A program made the translations under genes and the position numbers. From Aeromonas lacus (GTDB taxonomy: Bacteria; Pseudomonadota; Gammaproteobacteria; Enterobacterales; Aeromonadaceae), in contig NZ_JRGM01000138.1 in NCBI RefSeq assembly GCF_000764665.1, forward strand, positions 46,601 through 110,600: a stretch of 64,000 nt of DNA. The letters run 5' to 3'. Under the pieces are notes generated by a model. It did not search any database. It was not told where the DNA came from and was given only the letters and a program-made list of their open reading frames with translations. This document shows, piece by piece, positions 26,178 to 34,857 of this stretch (position 1 is the first letter of the stretch; each line of letters opens with the position of its first letter).

Positions 26178-27575
26178 ATGAATAACCCGTCAAAAGGGAC
26201 CTTTTTAGGTCACCCTAAAGGGCTTTTTTTGCTCTTTAGTACCGAACTCTGGGAGAGATTCTCCTATTACGGCATGCGTGCCGTACTGGTGCTCTATCTG
26301 ACCGACCTGACTGCCAATGGCGGTCTGGGCTGGAGTCAGGCAGATGCCCTCAAACTCTACGGTATCTATACCGGTCTGGTTTACATCACTCCACTGATCG
26401 GTGGCTGGCTGGCTGACACCTTCCTGGGTCAACGCCGCGCCATCCTGTTCGGGGCCGTGCTGATGGCCGCGGGCCAATTCACTCTGGCTCTGCCCCACGC
26501 CATGTTCCCGGATATGGTCAACAGCGTCTTCTACACCGGTCTGGCTCTGCTGATCGTGGGTAACGGTCTGTTCAAGCCGAACATCTCCACCATGGTGGGC
26601 GACCTCTATGCAGAGGGTGACCACCGTCGTGACGGTGCCTTCACCATCTTCTACATGGGTATCAACTTGGGCTCCCTGCTGGCAGGCGTGATCTGTGGTG
26701 CTGCCGCGACCGCCTACGGCTGGCAAGCTGCCTTCGTCGGTGCCGGTATCGGTATGCTGCTCTCTCTGGTGATCCAGGCGACTCTGGCCCAGCGTTTCCT
26801 TGGTGACATCGGCCGTGTGACTGCCGCCCAGCGTGCAGCTGCTCTGCGTACTACCGAGCAGAAAGCGCCGCTGACCAAGCAGGAAGTGGATCGCATCAAG
26901 GTCATTCTGGTGCTGGGTCTGTTCACCATCATCTTCTGGGCTGGTTTCGAACAGGCTGGTGGTCTGATGAACCTCTATACCCAGGAGTACACTGACCGCA
27001 TGATCGGCTCTTTTGAAGTGCCGACTGCCTGGTTCCAGTCCCTGAACCCCTTCTTCATCATCACTCTGGCGCCGGTCGTTGCGGCCATCTGGATCAAGCT
27101 CGGCAAGAAAGAGCCGAACTCTCCGGTGAAATTCGCCATGGGTCTGCTGTTCCTGGCCGTGGGTTTCCTGTTCATGGTCGGTGCCGTGCTGCAGCAAGGT
27201 GGTGACAACACCGTCAAGACCTCCATGTTCTGGCTGGTTGGCGCTTACCTGTTCCACACCCTGGGCGAGCTCTGCCTCTCCCCGATCGGCCTCTCCATGG
27301 TGACCAAACTGGCTCCGCTGCGTCTGGCCTCCCTGATGATGGGTGCCTGGTTCGGTTTCGTGGCTCTGGCCAACTACGCAGCGGGCTTTATCGGCTCTTT
27401 CGTGGGTGAAGCCGGCCCGATCGCCATCTTCGGCGGTATCGCTCTGGCTGCCGTGATCAGTGCCGTGATCCTGCTGACCATGGCCAACCGTCTGGTCTAC
27501 TGGATGCATGGTGCCGAAGGCCCTGCCAAATCCACTGACCATCAGGATGAAAAACTGCAGTCCGCTACCGCATAA
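26178..27575 (+). CDS. Proton-dependent di/tripeptide transporter (POT/PTR family)
   Basis: A 465-residue inner-membrane proton symporter of the DtpA/DtpB type with about 14 hydrophobic segments. The ExxERFxYYG signature, which couples protons to peptide transport, is intact at residues 23-32 (ELWERFSYYG). The PTR2 region around GNGLFKPNISTMVGDLY and FYMGINLGS is present. The ATG at 26178 is preceded by AGGTGG; the extra 22 codons upstream are hydrophilic and unsupported. It is flanked by terminators on both sides, so it is monocistronic. In E. coli tppB/dtpA is OmpR-regulated; no site is identifiable here. Confidence 0.93.
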   Translation: MNNPSKGTFLGHPKGLFLLFSTELWERFSYYGMRAVLVLYLTDLTANGGLGWSQADALKLYGIYTGLVYITPLIGGWLADTFLGQRRAILFGAVLMAAGQFTLALPHAMFPDMVNSVFYTGLALLIVGNGLFKPNISTMVGDLYAEGDHRRDGAFTIFYMGINLGSLLAGVICGAAATAYGWQAAFVGAGIGMLLSLVIQATLAQRFLGDIGRVTAAQRAAALRTTEQKAPLTKQEVDRIKVILVLGLFTIIFWAGFEQAGGLMNLYTQEYTDRMIGSFEVPTAWFQSLNPFFIITLAPVVAAIWIKLGKKEPNSPVKFAMGLLFLAVGFLFMVGAVLQQGGDNTVKTSMFWLVGAYLFHTLGELCLSPIGLSMVTKLAPLRLASLMMGAWFGFVALANYAAGFIGSFVGEAGPIAIFGGIALAAVISAVILLTMANRLVYWMHGAEGPAKSTDHQDEKLQSATA

Positions 27576-27598
27576 GCGAGTTGGACAAGCAGACATAA

Positions 27599-27629
27599 GA
27601 GAGGGCGCCGATGGGCGCCCTCTCTTTTT
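27599..27629 (+). terminator. Terminator between POT transporter and rssB
   Basis: An 11-bp stem (GAGAGGGCGCC and its complement), loop GATG, followed by TTTTT. The reverse strand has only a weak tail. Confidence 0.9.
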
Positions 27630-27663
27630 ATCTAACCGATGTTCAACTGTAGCACCATGCCCG

Positions 27664-28635
27664 TCAGTGGTAACGCACCTGAACATGAAGAGCACTGCCG
27701 CTGTCGCTACAAAACTGCAGGTCAAAGGGCTCGTGCCAGCTGCGTTTATGCAGGGCATAGTGGCTGCTGCGCATCAAGCCAAGGGGCAAGCCGCCCGAGC
27801 GCATCAGCCAGTGAGGAGAGGTGAGCCCAGCATTGGCAAACACCAGCCCATCCTCCTGATCAAAGAGCAATGCCGCCATGGCAAAAGCGCTGCGCAGCCC
27901 CGACTCCATCAACTGATGATTGAGGTAGTCGAGCAGCCGGTGTGGCTGACTCAACAACTGGCTCTCTTTACGCTGGAACTGACGATAAGGGACATTCATC
28001 AGCGAACGCACCAGCGCCCCGCAGAAGGCGGCATCCGTCCCCATGATGGGCAACTCCATCACCAATACCAGTAACTTGTCACCCACCTTGAAGGTGTCGG
28101 GAATAAAGAGCTGGCCCAGCCCCTTGAACGTAATCTGCCAGGGACCCCACTCCTGCAAGCCCGGCGGTTTCAGCCCGGCCAACAAACGGCTGGCGGCCCG
28201 ATCGTGGGCACTGAAGTAGTCCATATGATCCATCAGCTCCAGCTGCTGACTGCGTGCCCCCTGACTCTTGAGGCACTGCTCTATGCTGCGCTCTACCAGC
28301 GCATAATCTTCCAGCGGCTTGAGCAGATAATCGCGCGCACCGGCGCGCAGGGCACCAGCCACTGCCTCCATGGTGCTCTGGGCCGAGATGACAATAACCG
28401 GGATATCGGGGTAGCGAGCAGAGAGGCAGGCGATCACTTCATGACCATCCATATTGGGCATATTGAGATCGCAGAGCACCACATCAGGATGGTAGAGAGC
28501 AGCAGCCGACAGACCCTCAATCCCGTCTTCGGCCTGAAATACCGTTGCCCCGTCCCGTGCGAGGTAACTCACTAACGAGTGGCGAAAAACGGCTTCGTCC
28601 TCCACCACCAGGATCCGCAACCCGGCTCTTAACAT
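27664..28635 (-). CDS. rssB: RssB-like response regulator with PP2C-like output domain
   Basis: The ATG at 28635 is preferred over a TTG eight codons upstream. The 323-residue product has a receiver domain (about 5-125, Asp56 in VVLCDLNMP), a helical linker, and a degenerate PP2C/SpoIIE-like domain (about 150-315) with SAGL/NAGLTSPHW in place of a catalytic site. RssB delivers the stress sigma factor RpoS to ClpXP. Closeness to galU, as in E. coli, supports orthology. It could otherwise be a related HnrL/SpoIIE-type regulator, since overall identity looks low. Confidence 0.75.
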   Translation of the reverse strand: MLRAGLRILVVEDEAVFRHSLVSYLARDGATVFQAEDGIEGLSAAALYHPDVVLCDLNMPNMDGHEVIACLSARYPDIPVIVISAQSTMEAVAGALRAGARDYLLKPLEDYALVERSIEQCLKSQGARSQQLELMDHMDYFSAHDRAASRLLAGLKPPGLQEWGPWQITFKGLGQLFIPDTFKVGDKLLVLVMELPIMGTDAAFCGALVRSLMNVPYRQFQRKESQLLSQPHRLLDYLNHQLMESGLRSAFAMAALLFDQEDGLVFANAGLTSPHWLMRSGGLPLGLMRSSHYALHKRSWHEPFDLQFCSDSGSALHVQVRYH

Positions 28636-28874
28636 CTTGATAAAGCTCTTATTAGTCAATTGGTTATTTAGGTATTAAGACTAGTTCAAAAGTGCGGTAT
28701 CCGCGGAAACGATGCGTCAAAAATAGACCTTGGTCAGGTTCTGAACGACAGATTGCTCTATTAACAATCACATAGCGGCACAACCTCTCCCCACAATGTC
28801 GCTACCTCCATGCGAATTGTGCAAGCCCCTGCCATAGGGGATAATGGCCGCCACACAAGCGCATAAAGAAGACC

Positions 28875-29564
28875 ATGACTCCAGCCGAATACAGTGCCCT
28901 CGCCCACCCCAGATTGTCCCATCCGGCCCGCAGTCTCTATACCCTGCAGCTGCGCCGACTGGTGCTGGAAAATCAGCTGGCCCGGCTCAACTATCCCGAG
29001 CTGGGTCGCGCACTGGCGGTGGTCGACCCTGGCGATCCCTGCGGCTTCTCGTTTCAGGTCAATGCCCGCCAGCTCACCGAGCTGTTCGATGAACTGATGG
29101 AGGCGGGCCTGCTGCAGGTCGAGGCCCAGCCCGAGAGTGAGCACTACCATCAGTGCCCTTTTCAGTTGCCGCTGCTGACCCAGAAATTGCGCAGCCCGCT
29201 GCCGGAGCGCCCCTTCCAGATGCATCTGCAGTGGCGCCCGGACGAAGAGTTGCCCGCCCTCGCCCGCCTGTGCGGAGTGATCGATGCCAGCTATAGCGAA
29301 GAGGATCTGGGGGAATTTATCGCCTACTGGCTGGGGCGCCCCGAGGTGTTCGACTCCCAGCATCAATGGATGCTCAAGTTTATTCGCGCCCTCAAGACCC
29401 GCCGTTATACCCGTCGCAAACCGATGGAGGTGCAGGGCTATCAGCAGGTGACTCCGGTCCCGGCAGAGTCGGGCCCCAGCAAACGGGCCCAACAGATGAT
29501 TGAAGAGGCAAAGCGGCTGGCAGAGAGCCAGCAGATGCCTGCACAGACACCGGATAATGATTGA
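28875..29564 (+). CDS. DnaT-like primosomal protein
   Basis: A 229-residue protein. The N-terminal half (about 1-95) is helical and may form a winged helix. Residues 113-180 match the C-terminal ssDNA-binding domain of DnaT: F-M-L-W-PD pattern (FQMHLQWRPDEEL), EEDLGEFIAYW and QWMLKFIRAL. In E. coli DnaT acts with PriA, PriB and DnaC to restart replication. The next gene is DnaC-like, reproducing the dnaT-dnaC pairing. The tail is low-complexity. The product name is by domain; the exact role in this organism is not proven. Confidence 0.78.
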   Translation: MTPAEYSALAHPRLSHPARSLYTLQLRRLVLENQLARLNYPELGRALAVVDPGDPCGFSFQVNARQLTELFDELMEAGLLQVEAQPESEHYHQCPFQLPLLTQKLRSPLPERPFQMHLQWRPDEELPALARLCGVIDASYSEEDLGEFIAYWLGRPEVFDSQHQWMLKFIRALKTRRYTRRKPMEVQGYQQVTPVPAESGPSKRAQQMIEEAKRLAESQQMPAQTPDND

Positions 29565-29632
29565 TACCATCTGCCTGCTGCAGGCAGAATCAGACCCCTG
29601 TCCCATCCCTGATCAAGCAGAAGGAGCATTCC

Positions 29633-30487
29633 ATGACTGACCCGCAAGATCCCCTGCGCCAGGAGCTGGAAGAGATCGAAGCCAAGCGCCAGAAGATCGC
29701 CAAGGCCAAGCAGGATCACCGCATTCACGACCCGGAATTGAGCCGCCATGTAGGTGGCCTGCTGGAGCGCATTCGTCGCCTGCAGCAAGAGACCGGTGGC
29801 GGCCAGTATGACTACGAGACCCTGCGCAAAGAGTATGATGCCAAGGCCAACGCCGAGGTGCGCGAGCTGCAGAAGGCGGCCCGTCAGGAGCGGATCCAGA
29901 AGCTGATCGCTCAGGCCGACCTCAACCCCGACTGGGTGTTCGCCAAGATGGATGCCACAGATCCGGCGCTGCAATATCCCATCGAAACCGCCCGTTACTT
30001 TATCAGCGGCTTCGAACACTGGGAGAAGAGCGGTGGCGGCTGCATGCTCATCTACGGCGACTACGGCACCGGCAAATCGACCCTGGCAGGCGCAGTAGCA
30101 CACGAGCTGATCGCCCTTCACCAGAAATCGGTGATCTTCCAGCAGTGGGCCTCCATCGTCGATCGGCTGTTCTTCAACGTGATCCCCGATCAGGACGAGC
30201 GCAACCAGTACCGCCGCGCGCTGGAAGAGGTGGATCTGCTGATCATCGACGAGGTATCGGCCAACCGCGCCAAGATGGCGGAGAGCCAGTCCAGCTTCCT
30301 CGGCCACCTGCTGCGCCGTCGTCGCAACCTGTCAAAAAGCGTCATCATCATCACCAACCACACGCCCCAGACCCTGCATCAGGCGATCGGTGATTTCAGC
30401 TATGAGGCGATCAAGGCATTTAATCCGGTTGATATTCACCTGAGCGGCCCCAGCCGTCGCCCCAGCATCGGCAACTACAACGGCTGA
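29633..30487 (+). CDS. DnaC-like AAA+ helicase-loader ATPase
   Basis: The start at 29633 has AAGGAG at 6-nt spacing. The 284-residue protein has an N-terminal coiled coil (about 5-90) and an AAA+ domain with Walker A GDYGTGKST (142-150), Walker B LLIIDEV (202-208) and an arginine-rich RRRR segment. This is the layout of DnaC/IstB-type ATPases. It is 68 bp after the DnaT-like gene on the same strand. Probable role: loading DnaB helicase at origins or during restart. The long coiled-coil N-terminus differs from E. coli DnaC. Confidence 0.82.
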   Translation: MTDPQDPLRQELEEIEAKRQKIAKAKQDHRIHDPELSRHVGGLLERIRRLQQETGGGQYDYETLRKEYDAKANAEVRELQKAARQERIQKLIAQADLNPDWVFAKMDATDPALQYPIETARYFISGFEHWEKSGGGCMLIYGDYGTGKSTLAGAVAHELIALHQKSVIFQQWASIVDRLFFNVIPDQDERNQYRRALEEVDLLIIDEVSANRAKMAESQSSFLGHLLRRRRNLSKSVIIITNHTPQTLHQAIGDFSYEAIKAFNPVDIHLSGPSRRPSIGNYNG

Positions 30488-30622
30488 TGCCCTTGTCATC
30501 AGGTGCGAGTCGCTGGCGGCTCGTACCCTCTCCTCCCTGCAGGCTCACAAATAGAAACAACTCTCATTTACATCGGACGAACAAGCCACTAGGCTAGCCC
30601 CTTTTGCCAAGGGAGCTCAGCT

Positions 30623-31258
30623 ATGCCAACCACACTGATTTTCGGAGCCAGCCGCGGGCTGGGCCGCGCCTTTACTCATCACGCCCTGAGCGAGGGTCAC
30701 CGAGTGGTTGCGCTGGTGCGCAGCCCCGAGATGGCCACCGAACTGCGCGCGCTGGCAGTCGAAGTAATCGAAGGGGATGCGCTGGATCCGGCTGCGGTGC
30801 AGCAGGCATGTGCCCGAGCGGGGCAAGATGCACAGGTCGTCTCTACCCTCGGCAGCTTCCGTCAGGCCGCGCCGGTGGACTATCAGGGTAACCGTCATGT
30901 GATTGATGCCATGGAGCAAGCAGATCTGAAACGACTGCTGCTGGTCACCTCCCTCGGCTGTGGCGACAGCTGGCAATATTTGCCGCAGCGGGCCCGCGCC
31001 GCCTTCGGCCACGAGGTACGCCTCAAAAGTCTGGCGGAGAGCTGGCTGCAGACCAGCTCCCTCGCGTGGACCATTCTACGCCCGGCAGGCCTGCAGGATG
31101 GCGATGCCACCGGCCGCGCCGAACTGAGTCAGGACAAGGAGGTGCACGGACTGGTGCGCCGCGCCGATGTGGCCGCCCAAGGGCTGCGCCTGCTGGCGGA
31201 TGAGACAGCGGTGGGGCAGATCTACGCCATTAGCGATCCCGCGTTGGCTCGCCCCTGA
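30623..31258 (+). CDS. NAD(P)-binding atypical SDR oxidoreductase
   Basis: A 211-residue Rossmann-fold protein. Motif FGASRGLGRAF (about 6-16) binds NAD(P), and the NAD(P)H-binding/flavin-reductase type segments LLVTSLGCGDSW and WTILRPAGLQDG are present. It resembles the SDR_a5/BLVRB-like atypical SDRs without a YxxxK site. AAGGGAG precedes the ATG. It is monocistronic, ending at a bidirectional terminator. The substrate is unknown. Confidence 0.82.
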   Translation: MPTTLIFGASRGLGRAFTHHALSEGHRVVALVRSPEMATELRALAVEVIEGDALDPAAVQQACARAGQDAQVVSTLGSFRQAAPVDYQGNRHVIDAMEQADLKRLLLVTSLGCGDSWQYLPQRARAAFGHEVRLKSLAESWLQTSSLAWTILRPAGLQDGDATGRAELSQDKEVHGLVRRADVAAQGLRLLADETAVGQIYAISDPALARP

Positions 31259-31281
31259 GCCAGCCGCCATCGACCTATAGA

Positions 31282-31311
31282 AAAACGGTCAGCCTCAGGG
31301 CTGACCGTTTT
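31282..31311. terminator. Bidirectional terminator between oxidoreductase and export operon
   Basis: A 13-bp stem (AAAACGGTCAGCC and its complement) with a 4-nt loop and A/T flanks on both sides; serves both convergent units. Confidence 0.9.
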
Positions 31312-31325
31312 ACATTTGTATCCGT

Positions 31326-32510
31326 TTAACTGGCAGGCGTTTCCACCTCATCAACTGCCGGTTGCGGCGATTGACGCCAGCGCAACAACAGGCAGGCCAG
31401 TACGCCGTAGAGCAGCGCCAGACCCCATAGCTGCCACCAGTAGCGGGCAACCTGGGCGAAGTCGGCCCCCATCTGGTTGAGGCGCAGAAAACCCTCGATG
31501 GCCGGGATAGTGGGCACCCACTGAGCGAGCCAGTTGAGGGGTGCCGGGATCAGCTCCAGCGGCCAGATAAAGCCCGCCAGAAAGACCAACGGCAGGGAGG
31601 AGATAAGCACCACCTGAGTGGGCAGATCCCGCCGGGTAAAGATGGCGCCCAGCACAATACCGAACCAGCAGGTCGCCAGCAGGAACGGCAGGGCGAACAA
31701 CCACAGCTCCAGCGGATCGGCATGACGGGCGATGTTGTAGTGATCGAAACAGAAGCCGAGGAAGTAGCTCACCGGCAGCAGGAACAACCCCGCCAGCACC
31801 AGAGTTCTGGCCAGCAGCAGCGGCAACACTGGCGCACTTTGCCAGTAACCATGCTCGCCGCGGCAGCTGCGCTGGTTCTGGGTCGCCCCCAGGATCCCCG
31901 CCCCCATCAGCAGCACCTGATGGAGAATCAACACGAACACCGCAGGCACCACGTAGTTGACGTAGCCCATGGTGGGGTTGAACACCGGCACCACGTTGAG
32001 GGCCACCGCATTCCAGCCCATGACCGCTTGCGGCAGCGCCTCGCCCTGGCTCAGCAGCCTCGCCACCTTCACCTGCGCGGCGAGAGTCCCACCGGCCTGT
32101 GCCAACCCCTCGGCAATGGTACCGTAGACCAGAAAGTAGGAGGCATCACCGGCATAGCTCAGGGTGACGCTCTTGCCCAGCATCAAATCCCGATAGAAGT
32201 GGTTGGGGATGTGCAGGATCCCGCTCGCCTTCCCGGCCATCATCAGCTGCCGCGCTTCATCCAGCGAATTGGCCCGCGCTACCAGCTTCACCTGTGGCGT
32301 GGCATCGGCCATAAACTCCAGCTGGCGCGACAGCTGACTGCCATCTTCGTTGACCACCACCACCGCCTCTTCCCGCGGCAGTTGATGCAGATAGGGTTGG
32401 GGGTAGAGGAAGGAGTAGAAGAACACCCCACCAAACAGGGTGAGCATGATAGCGCGATCCGCCAGCAGGGTGCGCAACTCGAGGCGCAACAGATCGACAA
32501 ATCCCAGCAT
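31326..32510 (-). CDS. ABC-2 type permease (second permease of export operon)
   Basis: The ATG at 32510 overlaps the stop of the upstream 38-codon remnant ORF (TGATG), with GGAG upstream. The 394-residue product has one N-terminal transmembrane helix (about 22-38), a large periplasmic domain (about 40-170) and five C-terminal helices, the YhhJ/YbhR-type ABC-2 layout. It is about the same length as its neighbour and clearly homologous in topology. It would form the membrane channel of a drug or lipid exporter with HlyD and TolC-like partners. No ATPase gene is in this operon. Confidence 0.88.
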   Translation of the reverse strand: MLGFVDLLRLELRTLLADRAIMLTLFGGVFFYSFLYPQPYLHQLPREEAVVVVNEDGSQLSRQLEFMADATPQVKLVARANSLDEARQLMMAGKASGILHIPNHFYRDLMLGKSVTLSYAGDASYFLVYGTIAEGLAQAGGTLAAQVKVARLLSQGEALPQAVMGWNAVALNVVPVFNPTMGYVNYVVPAVFVLILHQVLLMGAGILGATQNQRSCRGEHGYWQSAPVLPLLLARTLVLAGLFLLPVSYFLGFCFDHYNIARHADPLELWLFALPFLLATCWFGIVLGAIFTRRDLPTQVVLISSLPLVFLAGFIWPLELIPAPLNWLAQWVPTIPAIEGFLRLNQMGADFAQVARYWWQLWGLALLYGVLACLLLRWRQSPQPAVDEVETPAS

Positions 32511-32720
32511 CACTCGGGCTCCTTCTCGGCGACGGCCACAACGGCTGATTGACGGGCAAGCTCAGCCTGTGGCTTGTAACGGCGCACTGCCAGCAGGGGG
32601 GGCAACAGCTCGGCACATTCCAGCATCACTCATGCTCCTTTTTGGCGACTGCCACTGCGGCTGATTGACGGGCCAGCTCTGCCTGCTGCTTGTAACGACG
32701 CACCACCAGCAACAGGGGGA
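32507..32720 (-). repeat. Imperfect tandem duplication of the permease gene junction (two copies of about 95-116 bp)
   Basis: The sequence at about 32621-32720 (end of the first permease gene) recurs at 32507-32602 with roughly 80-85% identity by eye. The repeat period is 116 bp, measured between the two ATGs at 32626 and 32510. Both copies carry the start-stop overlap GAGTGATGCTGG. Confidence 0.85.
32510..32626 (-). pseudogene. 38-codon remnant ORF made by the tandem duplication
   Basis: An intact frame from ATG at 32626 to TGA. Its first residues (MLECAELL) resemble the start of the second permease (MLGFVDLL). The rest (VRRYKPQAELARQSA and the tail to EKEPE) is a diverged copy of the first permease's C-terminus (VRRYKQQAELARQSA to KKEHE). 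It overlaps both neighbours by one or more bases (TGATG at each end), so ribosomes could pass through it from permease 1 to permease 2. It is probably a non-functional scar that keeps coupling, or a tiny peptide. Confidence 0.75.
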
Positions 32721-33780
32721 GCAGGAACAGCAACAGCGCCCCCAGTTGCGGCAACGACGATGCGAGGGGCAGACCGTAGTTGCTCTGGCCAATTTGCAGC
32801 TCCACATAGTGGGAGACCGGCAACAGGCTGCGCCAGAAGCGGGCGAAATCTCCCATGGCACTCACCGGAAAGGTAACCCCCATAAAGGCGAAACCGGGCG
32901 CCGTGTAAGCCCCCGCCAGCGACAGAGCGCGGGCCGGATCCCGGATGATGCCGTAAAAGAAGGCCCCCATGGTGACGCAGGCGGCCGAGGCGAGCCCCAG
33001 TCCCACCAGCAATACCAACCAGCTGCCGTGCATGGGATAAGAAAAACCCTTGAACAGCAGCAGTGTCCAGACAACCCCCCAGCCCCAGCCAATCAGCACA
33101 TGGGGCAGCAGGGTACGCCACAGGCCGAACCAGACACCGCGGGTAGTCCAGTCCAGTCCCAGCCGATCGGTACGGGCCAGCGCATTGAGGCCGAACAGCA
33201 CCACCAGGATCTGCCACACCGCGGGCAGAATGGCACTTAGCAGAAACTGGGCATAACTGGAATTGAGGTTGTAGAGCGCGGTCACCTGACTGCTGATGGG
33301 CACCGACTGCCCCAGTGCGCCGGGCAATGCCTTGCCGTCAGCCATCGCCTCCAGCACGCCCACCTGACCATTGAGAGTGCCTACCACCTGCGCCAGCGCC
33401 GAGTTGACCAGCTTGGCGATCAGGATGAACTGGCCATTGTTGAACACCGTCACCTGCGGCTGGGTACCCTGACGGGCATCCCGCTCCAGATGGTTGGGGA
33501 TCACCACCAGCGCATAGATGTCGCCGCCGCGCAGAGCGTGGGCACCGGCATCGATGGAGTCAAACTGTTGCGCGACCTTGAGCCCGGCCGAACCATCCAG
33601 CGAGAAGGCGAGCTGGCGCGAGAGCATGCTGTGGTCGAGATCCACCAGCCCCACCTTGAGGTCACGGGCCAGCCCTGCCGAGAAGATCCAGCAGAGGATC
33701 CCCATCAGCAGCAGCGGTACCCAGCTCATCAGGGCACGACTGAACGGATCCTGCCACAACAGCCGAAATTCACGTCCCAT
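32626..33780 (-). CDS. ABC-2 type permease (first permease of export operon)
   Basis: A 384-residue inner-membrane protein: N-terminal helix (about 17-36), a periplasmic domain (about 37-185) and five further helices; family ABC2_membrane_3 (YhhJ/YbhS/YbhR-like). Its ATG overlaps the HlyD gene stop by one base, and its stop overlaps the remnant ORF. Its C-terminus (VRRYKQQAELARQSA...) is the source of the duplicated junction. It is expected to pair with the second permease as a heterodimer. Confidence 0.88.
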   Translation of the reverse strand: MGREFRLLWQDPFSRALMSWVPLLLMGILCWIFSAGLARDLKVGLVDLDHSMLSRQLAFSLDGSAGLKVAQQFDSIDAGAHALRGGDIYALVVIPNHLERDARQGTQPQVTVFNNGQFILIAKLVNSALAQVVGTLNGQVGVLEAMADGKALPGALGQSVPISSQVTALYNLNSSYAQFLLSAILPAVWQILVVLFGLNALARTDRLGLDWTTRGVWFGLWRTLLPHVLIGWGWGVVWTLLLFKGFSYPMHGSWLVLLVGLGLASAACVTMGAFFYGIIRDPARALSLAGAYTAPGFAFMGVTFPVSAMGDFARFWRSLLPVSHYVELQIGQSNYGLPLASSLPQLGALLLFLLPLLLVVRRYKQQAELARQSAAVAVAKKEHE

Positions 33781-34784
33781 CAGAGTTCAACCAGCACACT
33801 CATGCCAACCCGCAGCCCCTCAACCGGTTGCAGCGGGCGAGCCTCCACCTGGAAGCTCTTCATGTCGAAGCCCTGACGGGTATCGGTGGCACGCCAGGTG
33901 GCGAAATCCCCCATCACGGCCACATGGGTCACCTTGAAGCGCACCATCTGATCGCCAAGGCCCGGGATGCGGGCATCGAACTCGGTACCGACCGGGAAGC
34001 GGGGCAGCAGATCTTCGCGGATGTGGAACTGGGCCCAGGCATCGCTCATATCGAGCAGGGTCACCACTGGGAAGCCTTGTGGCGCCAGCTCACCACTGCG
34101 CAGCAGCACCTGGCTTACCTCGCCGGAGTGGGGGCTGACGATGCGGGTATCGGCCAGATAAGCCTCCACCTCGGCAACGGAACCAGCCGCCATCTTGGCC
34201 TTCTCGCGGGCGGCGATCTTGGTCTCTTCCCGCGCCCCTTCCAGCGCCATCTGGTACTGCTGCCACGCCATCCCTTCGCTGTAGCGAGCGGCTTGCCAGG
34301 CAGTCCAGGCCTCATCGCGTTTTTGCAGCGGCATCACGCCGTCGCGGTGCAGGCTGGCAACCCGCTCATAGGTCTTGCCGCGCAGGGCTGCGGCCGCTTT
34401 AGCCTTCTGCCATTGATCCTTGGCCGCGGCGATCTGCTGGGCTCTTGCTCCTTTCTCGGCCTCCTGCGCCATGGCGCCTGCAGCCGCTTCACCCGCCTTG
34501 GCCTGGCTCAGCTTGGCTTCGATCTCGGGGCTCGCCAGAGTAAAGACCAGCTGATCCTTGGTCAGCTGATCGCCCTTTTTCACCAGCACCTCGTCGATGC
34601 GCCCCGGCACCTTGGAGGAGACCGAGTACTGCTGCGCTTCAATTTGCCCTTGCAGATGCACCGGCTCCGGCTGATAGGCGAGCCAGAAGCGCCAGCCCAG
34701 CCAGACCACCAGGATCACCAGAACCAGCGGCAACAACAGCGGTTTACCTTGGCTCATCTTCTTTTTGATGGGGGGATGGCTCAT
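33780..34784 (-). CDS. HlyD-family periplasmic adaptor (membrane fusion protein)
   Basis: The ATG at 34784 is one codon after a GTG and has GAGGTGA upstream. The 334-residue product has an N-terminal anchor helix (about 17-35) and a split biotinyl-lipoyl domain (VSSKVPGRIDEVLVKKGD near 56-73 and VSPHSGEVSQVLLRSGE near 218-234). An alpha-helical hairpin (about 90-200) and a beta-barrel domain follow. It resembles YhiI/YbhG adaptors. It bridges the permeases with the TolC-like protein encoded just upstream. One-base overlap with permease 1 shows an operon. Confidence 0.92.
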   Translation of the reverse strand: MSHPPIKKKMSQGKPLLLPLVLVILVVWLGWRFWLAYQPEPVHLQGQIEAQQYSVSSKVPGRIDEVLVKKGDQLTKDQLVFTLASPEIEAKLSQAKAGEAAAGAMAQEAEKGARAQQIAAAKDQWQKAKAAAALRGKTYERVASLHRDGVMPLQKRDEAWTAWQAARYSEGMAWQQYQMALEGAREETKIAAREKAKMAAGSVAEVEAYLADTRIVSPHSGEVSQVLLRSGELAPQGFPVVTLLDMSDAWAQFHIREDLLPRFPVGTEFDARIPGLGDQMVRFKVTHVAVMGDFATWRATDTRQGFDMKSFQVEARPLQPVEGLRVGMSVLVEL

Positions 34785-34857
34785 CACTTCACCTCGACAA
34801 ACGGGCGACCCTTGGCGGTCGAAACAGAGATAGAAAAAGGCACGGACTGGAGTGCGA

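Noticed and set aside
26205..27758. 517-codon minus-strand ORF opposite the POT transporter
   Set aside because: Shadow of a membrane protein gene; very His/Gln/Asp rich with no domain.
30490..30530. Hairpin after the DnaC-like gene
   Set aside because: Imperfect stem without a T-run; not convincing as a terminator.
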